Below are positions 8,769-14,433 of a stretch of 35,695 nucleotides of DNA, in pieces. The notes under the pieces were generated by a model that was not told where the DNA came from, searched no databases, and saw only the letters and a program-made list of their open reading frames with translations. The translations under genes were made by a program, and so were the position numbers. Position 1 is the stretch's first letter, and each line of letters starts with the position of its first letter. The DNA is from CAZOHG01 sp964579725 (lineage in GTDB: Bacteria; Zhuqueibacterota; JdFR-76; BMS3Abin05): assembly GCA_964579725.1 (NCBI GenBank), contig CAZOHG010000036.1, positions 1 to 35,695 on the forward strand, read 5' to 3'.

Positions 8769-9059
8769 GGCTTTCGTTTTCCTTTCTGCTGAAGATGAAA
8801 CGGCATTGCCCTTGAACTTAAAGAATTAATAAATATAAATAAAAATGTGAGGAAATGCAATTTAATTCCGAGGTAAAATTGAAATGTGTCTCTGAAGCAT
8901 TTGAGGGGGGGGTAATCCAACATGCGCTGGGGTCGAAAAAAAGCGGAATCACGGAAAGTCTGGCAAAGGGAATCCTTTCAACAGTCGACAGTTTGTTCAA
9001 AGCGCCCGATTGAACATTTCTTTTGAACAACAGTCGTTTTGATTTCGAAAAATTTTACT

Positions 9060-9524
9060 TTAGCCATCCTTTTCAAGAAGCCGGGCCACGGCCTCCAACC
9101 CCAAAATGTAGCTGGTCACACCGAAGCCCGAAATAATGCCCGTGCAGGCAGGAGAAAGCACCGATTTTCGGCGCCACTCTTCCCGGGCGAAAATATTGGA
9201 GAGGTGCACTTCCACGGTCGGTTTTTGAATCGCCACAATGGCGTCGTGCAGCGAATAGCCGTAATGTGTCAAGGCTCCGGGGTTAATGACCACGCCGTCT
9301 GCCCAGGTGCGGTTCTCGTGAAGCACATCCACCAGAGCCCCCTCGTGATTGGATTGAAAAAATTTCAGCTCCAGGCCAAGGCCTTCGGCCTTTTGTAAAA
9401 GCAGTTGCTGAATGTCCTCCAGGGTGGTGGTTCCGTAGATCTCCGGCTCCCGGGTTCCCAACAGATTCAAGTTCGGCCCGTGCAAAACCAAAATGTGGAA
9501 GGCGTGTTTTTTCTCTTTAGCCAT
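9060..9524 (-). CDS. aroQ: Type II 3-dehydroquinate dehydratase
   Basis: This 154-residue enzyme makes 3-dehydroshikimate from 3-dehydroquinate, the third shikimate-pathway step. The family signatures are all present: LHGPNLNLLGTREPEIYG with active-site R25 and Y30, NPGALTHY with N81 and H87, and EVHLSNIFAREEWR with the catalytic histidine H107 and nearby R118. Length is normal for the dodecameric type II enzyme. It lies 117 nt downstream of the aroKB fusion. A 14-bp perfect palindrome (9572-9585) sits about 50 nt upstream of its start. Confidence 0.96.
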   Translation of the reverse strand: MAKEKKHAFHILVLHGPNLNLLGTREPEIYGTTTLEDIQQLLLQKAEGLGLELKFFQSNHEGALVDVLHENRTWADGVVINPGALTHYGYSLHDAIVAIQKPTVEVHLSNIFAREEWRRKSVLSPACTGIISGFGVTSYILGLEAVARLLEKDG

Positions 9525-9641
9525 TTGTTTTTCCTTGAATTAGAAATTTCGTGTAGTTATTTTTTTGGTTATTGTTTGCAAACAAAAGTTTCTTTTTTGG
9601 CCAGAAACGATTAAAGTGGTCAACAGTTTCCCTCAATTCGC

Positions 9642-11222
9642 TCATTGAAACTTTGACTCCAATATTTTTCGAACCGGGGCCAAATTTTTCAACCAGACAA
9701 TTTTCGCTTCTCCTATTTTCACGGGAAGGACAAATTGAAGGGCTTTTCCCTTTTTCTTTTTGTCCGACTGCATGTTTTGCAACATTTCCTCGGTTTTGCC
9801 GGCCGGCGGTTCCGTTGGCAGTCCCAATCGCCGCAAAATGCTACCGATTTTCTCCGCCAAGCCGGATTCGGTCTCCCCCAACGCCTCGCCCAATTGGGCC
9901 GCCAGGACCAACCCAACCGCCACCGCCTCTCCGTGGCGAATACCATAGGCGGAAACGGATTCAATGGCGTGGGCAAAGGTGTGGCCCAAATTCAGCAGAA
10001 TACGTTTGCCGGTGCGCTCGCGAGGATCTTCCGCCACGATTCGGAGCTTGACGTGCGCCGCCCGCCCAATCGCCCATTCCAGTGCAGGGAGATTTCCCGC
10101 CTGTAGCGCCTCGGCCTGTTGGGTCATAAAATCGACTAACTCGGGATCGGCCAAAATACCGGCTTTGAGCATTTCGGACAGGCCGCTGCGCACCTCCGCA
10201 AGGGGAAGCGTAAGCAGAAAAAGGGGGTCCAGCAACGTCAGCTCCGCGTGGTAAAAACTGCCCACAAGATTTTTTACGCCCCGGAAATTGACGGCTGTTT
10301 TGCCCCCAAGTCCCGAATCCACCTGTCCCAAAAGAGTGGTTGGAATCTGAACCAGAGGCACGCCGCGCATGTAGGTAGCGGCCACAAATCCTCCCAAATC
10401 GCCCACCACGCCGCCGCCAACGGCTACAAAAGGCGTGTGACGGTCGGCGCCAAAATCCTTGAGCTGTGCCCAAAGCGCTTCGGCTCGTTTCAGAGATTTT
10501 TCTTTTTCGCCCGGGGGAATGATCAGCGGTCGAATCTGCCATTCTCCGGCAAAGAGCGCCTCAACATCTTCTTTAATGAGGGGCCAGAGCACTTCATCGG
10601 TCAAAAGAATCAGGCGTCGAACGGGAGTCAGAGACCGAAGCAAATCAGGCAACATGAGAAAACTATTCAATCCGGAAAAAACTCGACCTAATTTGTCAAA
10701 AATGAGTTTAGAAGATGCCTTTTCGTAAAAGCGCCGCAGAATGGCCTGAGCCACCTGCTGCGGCGATTTGTTTTCGGTGTCGATTTGCACCGGTAAAGAC
10801 TCGTAAACGGAGCGACGCTCCTCGTAAATTTCCTGCAACCGACTTTGTTTGGGTGCATTCTTGAGCAACGGGCGATCCTCTGCCTCTGCCAGACGACGGG
10901 CCAGTGTTTCGGGCAAAGCCGTCAAATGAACAAGCAGGCTGTCCTCAGCAAGTGCTTCCAAAGCCTCCGGCTGCGTGAACATTCCGCCGCCCGTGGCAAT
11001 GACGCACATTTCGCAGGCCGCCAATCGGCGCGCTTCCTCTATTTCCAGTTTTCGAAAGGCCGGTTCCCCGTCTTCCGCAAAAATTTTAGAAATACGCTTG
11101 CCGGTGCGCGCTTCGATCTCCGCGTCCGTGTCCACAAACCTCCACCCGAGGACATTCGCCAGAAGCTTTCCCACCGTGCTCTTCCCCGACCCCATCATTC
11201 CGTTCAAAACAATCCGTTTCAT
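9642..11222 (-). CDS. aroKB: Fused shikimate kinase / 3-dehydroquinate synthase
   Basis: A 526-residue protein joins two shikimate-pathway enzymes. Residues 1 to about 167 are shikimate kinase, with the P-loop G8-M-M-G-S-G-K-S-T16, the DTD motif at 31-33 and the GGG loop at 78-80. Residues from about 175 to the end are 3-dehydroquinate synthase, with the NAD loop GGGVVGDLGGF (269-279), GLGGKTAVN, and zinc ligands E350, H414 (NLGHTFAHA) and H430 (RHGEAVAVG). The two activities are not consecutive steps; they flank AroQ and AroE. Fusions in this order are known, for example in Thermotoga. The ATG at 11222 is preferred to one 57 nt earlier because kinase homologues begin at this KRIVLNG strand, though its ribosome-binding site is weak. 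Confidence 0.95.
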   Translation of the reverse strand: MKRIVLNGMMGSGKSTVGKLLANVLGWRFVDTDAEIEARTGKRISKIFAEDGEPAFRKLEIEEARRLAACEMCVIATGGGMFTQPEALEALAEDSLLVHLTALPETLARRLAEAEDRPLLKNAPKQSRLQEIYEERRSVYESLPVQIDTENKSPQQVAQAILRRFYEKASSKLIFDKLGRVFSGLNSFLMLPDLLRSLTPVRRLILLTDEVLWPLIKEDVEALFAGEWQIRPLIIPPGEKEKSLKRAEALWAQLKDFGADRHTPFVAVGGGVVGDLGGFVAATYMRGVPLVQIPTTLLGQVDSGLGGKTAVNFRGVKNLVGSFYHAELTLLDPLFLLTLPLAEVRSGLSEMLKAGILADPELVDFMTQQAEALQAGNLPALEWAIGRAAHVKLRIVAEDPRERTGKRILLNLGHTFAHAIESVSAYGIRHGEAVAVGLVLAAQLGEALGETESGLAEKIGSILRRLGLPTEPPAGKTEEMLQNMQSDKKKKGKALQFVLPVKIGEAKIVWLKNLAPVRKILESKFQ

Positions 11223-11309
11223 ATCTGGCCTGTTTTTTCCTACTAAAAAACCCAATTGAATCGATCCTTCAACCCTCATTCCCCGATAAAAATTTATCCT
11301 CCCGAACAG

Positions 11310-12503
11310 CTATTCAAACCAAAACTCGGGCGGTATTTTCAAAAATTCTTCAATCGGAATCCCGTCCCCGCCTACCAATAGCTTTTTCCACACCGAAAAT
11401 TGCCGGGCGAATTTTTCCATTCCTGGTAATCGAGGCCGCTTTTCAGAGCTTTTCACTTCAATGGCAACGATTTTCTTTCCTTTAGTGAGCACGAAATCGA
11501 CTTCATGATTTCCAAAATTCCAGTAAAAAAGTTTCATATTTTTCCCTCGAATGCCATTGGCCAACGAGGCTCCGATTGCCGATTCCACAAGACGCCCCCA
11601 AAATTCAGGCTCTTTTTTGGCTTCTTGGAATTGAAAGCCGGAAAAGACTGAAATCAACGCCGTGTTCAATGCCAGAAGTTTCGGGCTAGACGCTCGTTGC
11701 CGCACCCGCTGACCGGCGTATTTGGGAAGGCCGGTTACCAGTCCTGCTCCATCCAAAAGCTGAAGATAGTGAGCCAATGTGGTTGTATTCCCCGCGTCTT
11801 GAAGTTGGCCCAAAATCTTTTGAAACGACAAAATTTGTCCGGAATATAGACACGCAAGCTCAAAAAGTCGGCGCAGGAGTGCAGGCTTATCCACGCGAGT
11901 CATGAGTAGCACGTCTCTGGAAATTGTGGTTTCAATTAAAGCATTGGCAATATAATTGACCCAGCGTTCGTGGTCATTTATCAGATCGGCAGCACCCGGA
12001 TAGCCTCCGAAAAAAATATAGGTGTCAACGTTCCAGCCAAAGGCTTCGTGCATTTCGCGGAAAAACCAATGAGTAATCGGGATAATTTCAAATCGACCTG
12101 TTAAGCTTTCCGTGAGTCCCCTTTGAACCAGAAGCGGTGCCGAACCAAGCAAAATCACATAAAGAAAACGATTTTGGGCAACATCCTCATCCCAGAGACG
12201 TTTAACTGTTTCCGACCAACCGGGAATTTTGTGAATTTCGTCCAACACAAGGAGTGATTTTTTCGGGCCGGAAACGTTTCGGCCTCGCATTCTGGCCATT
12301 TCCCATTGTGTCTCGATCCAGGTTCTATCCTTTAAAGCCGGTTCGTCTGCCGAAGCATAGTGGGACGGCCATGGAACCTCATCCATAATTTGGCGGGCAA
12401 GGGTCGTTTTGCCGGTTTGCCTCGGTCCGGCCAAAACCTGGATAAAACGCTTTTTTTCGTAAAGCCTTTGAATAATGGTCTGAAAAACCGATCGTCGATA
12501 CAT
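11310..12503 (-). CDS. AAA ATPase with C-terminal DUF4143 nuclease-like domain
   Basis: This 397-residue protein has an AAA_14 ATPase module at residues 1 to about 150: Walker A G26-P-R-Q-T-G-K-T-T34, Walker B LLVLDEIH (84-91) and a sensor-1-like LLGS (118-121). A helical middle part follows, then a DUF4143 domain whose end (HEVDFVL at 333-339, then AIEVKSS at 347-353) matches the ExD...ExK core of PD-(D/E)xK nucleases. The family is widespread, patchily distributed and of unknown physiological role, with defence, toxin-like and mobile-element roles all proposed. GGCGG lies before the ATG. It splits aroC from aroKB, and tandem palindromes at 12526-12569 begin 22 nt upstream, suggesting an independent, self-regulated insertion. 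No companion gene is evident. Confidence 0.88.
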   Translation of the reverse strand: MYRRSVFQTIIQRLYEKKRFIQVLAGPRQTGKTTLARQIMDEVPWPSHYASADEPALKDRTWIETQWEMARMRGRNVSGPKKSLLVLDEIHKIPGWSETVKRLWDEDVAQNRFLYVILLGSAPLLVQRGLTESLTGRFEIIPITHWFFREMHEAFGWNVDTYIFFGGYPGAADLINDHERWVNYIANALIETTISRDVLLMTRVDKPALLRRLFELACLYSGQILSFQKILGQLQDAGNTTTLAHYLQLLDGAGLVTGLPKYAGQRVRQRASSPKLLALNTALISVFSGFQFQEAKKEPEFWGRLVESAIGASLANGIRGKNMKLFYWNFGNHEVDFVLTKGKKIVAIEVKSSEKRPRLPGMEKFARQFSVWKKLLVGGDGIPIEEFLKIPPEFWFE

Positions 12504-12525
12504 AAAATTTCCGCCAACTGGCTAT

Positions 12526-12569
12526 TTTACTCAGGACCCTGAGTAAATTTACTCAAGATATTGAGTAAA
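12526..12569. promoter_or_regulatory. Two abutting 22-bp palindromes, likely operator of the ATPase gene
   Basis: The first palindrome (12526-12547) has perfect 10-bp arms, TTTACTCAGG and its complement, around AC. The second (12548-12569) has perfect 9-bp arms, TTTACTCAA and its complement, around GATA. The four TTTACTCA/TGAGTAAA half-sites thus repeat with an exact 22-bp period, and the junction (12541-12554) is itself palindromic. Two turns of the helix between units suits cooperative binding of dimers on one DNA face. The site begins 22 nt upstream of the ATPase start codon, where a repressor would block transcription. The binding protein is unknown. A -10-like TAAAAT lies within the first unit on the minus strand. 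Confidence 0.7.
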
Positions 12570-12598
12570 ATTCAATAGTTTTTTGGGCATTCGAGCAA

Positions 12599-13756
12599 TT
12601 ATTTCGATGTTGACAGGCCGAGGGCTTGTTTGTTTTTTTGAAGACGTTTCACATAATTTCGGTACGCCGTTTGAATCTCTTCCAATGTGTCGCCGCCGAA
12701 TTTTTCCAGAAAGGCTTCGGTTAGAACGTACGCTACCAGTGCTTCCGCTACAACTGAACCTGCGGGCACCACCACTACATCGGAGCGAATGTAAGGTGCC
12801 TTGGTTGAGCGGCCGTTTTTCAAATCCACCGTTTCCATGGGCTGCAGCAGCGTGGGAATCGGTTTTAAAAACACTCGCACCCGCAGCGGCTGACCGTTGG
12901 TCATGCCGCCCTCAATGCCTCCGGCGTGGTTGGAAGCTCGTTTAATGGTGGCATTTTCGAGCAAAATGGGGTCGTGAAAACGGCTGCCGGGCCAGGCGCT
13001 CCCTTCCACGCCGTCGCCAATGGCCACGGCTTTGGCGGACGGAATGCTCATGAGATGCAGAGCCAGACGGGCATTTAGTTTGCGATCGAAATGGGCCACG
13101 CTTCCGAGTCCGGGTGGCAAGGGTGTGGTAATCACTTCAACTACTCCCCCCAGAGAGTCACCGGCCTCGCGGGTTTTGTCCACAAGGCGCTTGAGTTCCT
13201 CGTCCTTTGCCGGATTTCCGGAGTAAAACGCCGATTGCTCCCGAAGCACTTTTAGTTCAGACGGGTCGGTCGTTTTCGGGGGGATGTCTACCCCACCTAA
13301 TTTCCGCAAAAAGCCCAGCACCTCGATCTCAAACTGGGCGAGGAGCTGTTCACAAATAGCCCCGATGGCCACCCGCATAGCCGTCTCGCGGGCACTGGAG
13401 CGTTCAATAATTGGGTTCAGGTCTTCTTCCCAGCCGTACTTGTATCCGCCGGCCAGGTCGGCGTGTCCGGGGCGGGGAACCGTCCGGGGACGAACGGTTT
13501 CTTGTTTTTTGGCGCCCCGATTTTGAATCTGCAGCGCAAGGGGCATGCCGGTGGTTTCTCCGCGCCAGAGGCCCGAGAGAATTTCCACTTCATCGGACTC
13601 CATTTGCATCCGCTTGCCGCGACCGTAGCCTCCCTGACGGCGGCGCAGCACCGCGTTGACGGCATCCAGGTCCAGTTTGAGATGAGCCGGGAGACCCTCC
13701 AAAATACCCACCAACGCCGGTCCGTGGGAATCCCCGGCGGTTAGAAAACGTACCAT
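12599..13756 (-). CDS. aroC: Chorismate synthase
   Basis: This 385-residue FMN-dependent enzyme converts EPSP to chorismate, the last shikimate-pathway step. Seen directly are MVRFLTAGDSHG with H11, the RRRQGGYGRGKRM flavin and substrate loop (38-50), RPGHADLAGGYKYG with H98, and RSSARETAMRVAIG (119-132). Near the C-terminus VVVPAGSVVAEALVAYVL is another standard block. Length is usual for the family. A strong GGAGG lies about 8 nt before the ATG. It appears to head the minus-strand run, and its leader contains a strong hairpin at 13820-13849. The DUF4143 ATPase gene starts 95 nt downstream. Confidence 0.97.
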   Translation of the reverse strand: MVRFLTAGDSHGPALVGILEGLPAHLKLDLDAVNAVLRRRQGGYGRGKRMQMESDEVEILSGLWRGETTGMPLALQIQNRGAKKQETVRPRTVPRPGHADLAGGYKYGWEEDLNPIIERSSARETAMRVAIGAICEQLLAQFEIEVLGFLRKLGGVDIPPKTTDPSELKVLREQSAFYSGNPAKDEELKRLVDKTREAGDSLGGVVEVITTPLPPGLGSVAHFDRKLNARLALHLMSIPSAKAVAIGDGVEGSAWPGSRFHDPILLENATIKRASNHAGGIEGGMTNGQPLRVRVFLKPIPTLLQPMETVDLKNGRSTKAPYIRSDVVVVPAGSVVAEALVAYVLTEAFLEKFGGDTLEEIQTAYRNYVKRLQKNKQALGLSTSK

Positions 13757-13819
13757 TTAAAATCCTCCAACGAAAAACCGATTCTGTGGTTTTTCCTTGC
13801 CCTTTCAATTCAAAATCGG

Positions 13820-13849
13820 GGGCACCCTCCTTCTGACCATCGGGTGCCC
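13820..13849. promoter_or_regulatory. Hairpin in the aroC leader
   Basis: Perfect eight-base G/C-rich arms GGGCACCC (13820-13827) and GGGTGCCC (13842-13849) enclose a 14-nt loop, about 64-93 nt upstream of the aroC start. There is no good T tract on either side. It may be a weak terminator of the HTH gene, an attenuator-type element of the aro operon, or an operator. I cannot match it to a known riboswitch. Confidence 0.45.
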
Positions 13850-13914
13850 TTACAGTGTATTGAATTTAAGTAAATTTGACCTTAAAAAAAAGTTTTTTTC
13901 TCTCGGCCAGTCAA

Positions 13915-14100
13915 TTATTTGTTTCGCACTTCTCTTTCCCGAAGCCACTCGTCCAGAGAACTTTTGCGGAATTTTAGCAGGGAACCCACCTTAATGAACG
14001 GAATCTTGCGCTCAAACTTCCACTGATAGAGGGTCTGTTTCTTCACCCCTAAATAGTTCGCCGCTTCGTCAACATTCATGAATTGCTTCTCTTTTTCCAT
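13915..14100 (-). CDS. Small excisionase-type helix-turn-helix DNA-binding protein
   Basis: This is a 61-residue protein that is essentially one winged HTH of the HTH_17/excisionase (MerR-like) family. It shows the typical run M-x-V-x-E-A-A-x-Y-L-G-V-K-K-Q-T-L-Y-Q-W (8-27), then the wing IPFIKVGSLLKFRKSSLDEWL. Proteins of this type are prophage or conjugative-element directionality factors, or small chromosomal regulators. No integrase, attachment site or phage gene is nearby, so a stand-alone regulator is more likely. GGAGG lies about 10 nt before the ATG, supporting translation. It could act on the aroC leader immediately downstream or on the TTTACTCA operators, but nothing in the sequence proves either. 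Confidence 0.85.
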   Translation of the reverse strand: MEKEKQFMNVDEAANYLGVKKQTLYQWKFERKIPFIKVGSLLKFRKSSLDEWLREREVRNK

Positions 14101-14433
14101 GGCTTATTTCCTCCCTCTTAATTGTTCCATTTGTTTTATTTGAATTTATCCGATCTCCGCCACCCGTCACCCGCGCGCAGCTTTTGAGACCCAAAACAAC
14201 CAAAAATTTAGGGGGATTTCGTCTTTCCAAATCAATCGAAGTTTGACAAAAAAAGGCTTACGAAAATCGTAAGCCCTTCTTTTTCCTTTTGACAATCCAT
14301 TTTACACCCTTTGCATTTAACCCACCTTTTGTTGAAATGAACGGGTCATTTGAGCTTCAAAGGGTCATTGGCCGTCGGCCAACGCCCATAGCTGCAAGAG
14401 AGTGTTCCGTTTCGGGCGAAAGGTTGCCGGACT
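14101..14433. other. Intergenic region with the HTH gene leader and a terminator
   Basis: This 333-nt gap lies between the DUF5916 stop codon and the HTH gene start. It holds the terminator at 14248-14275 and, nearer the HTH gene, its ribosome-binding site. A TTGATT on the minus strand near 14230 could be a -35 box for the HTH gene, but no convincing -10 lies at the right distance. I see no further gene. Confidence 0.6.
14248..14275 (-). terminator. Strong intrinsic terminator after the DUF5916 gene
   Basis: Perfect nine-base arms GGCTTACGA (14255-14263) and TCGTAAGCC (14267-14275) enclose a 3-nt loop. On the minus strand a seven-T tract follows (14254-14248). It lies about 160 nt past the stop codon of the DUF5916 gene and isolates that gene from the HTH/aro run. 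The plus-strand side is also pyrimidine-rich (CTTCTTTTT), so it could work in both directions. Confidence 0.85.

Noticed and set aside
8818..9030. Open frame of 70 codons on the minus strand upstream of ileS
   Set aside because: Low-complexity hydrophobic composition, no ribosome-binding site and no recognisable sequence.
8769..9059. Possible T-box leader of ileS
   Set aside because: A T-box is common upstream of ileS in some phyla, but I found no T-box core motif and no terminator in the 291-nt leader.
11223..11279. Upstream in-frame ATG of the aroKB frame
   Set aside because: It would add 19 residues unlike shikimate kinases, which begin at KRIVLNG, and no good ribosome-binding site precedes it.
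11290..11305. Short A/T-rich palindrome (GATAAA arms) after the ATPase gene as an insertion boundary
   Set aside because: It is short, lacks any match to the upstream palindromes and has no direct repeat partner.
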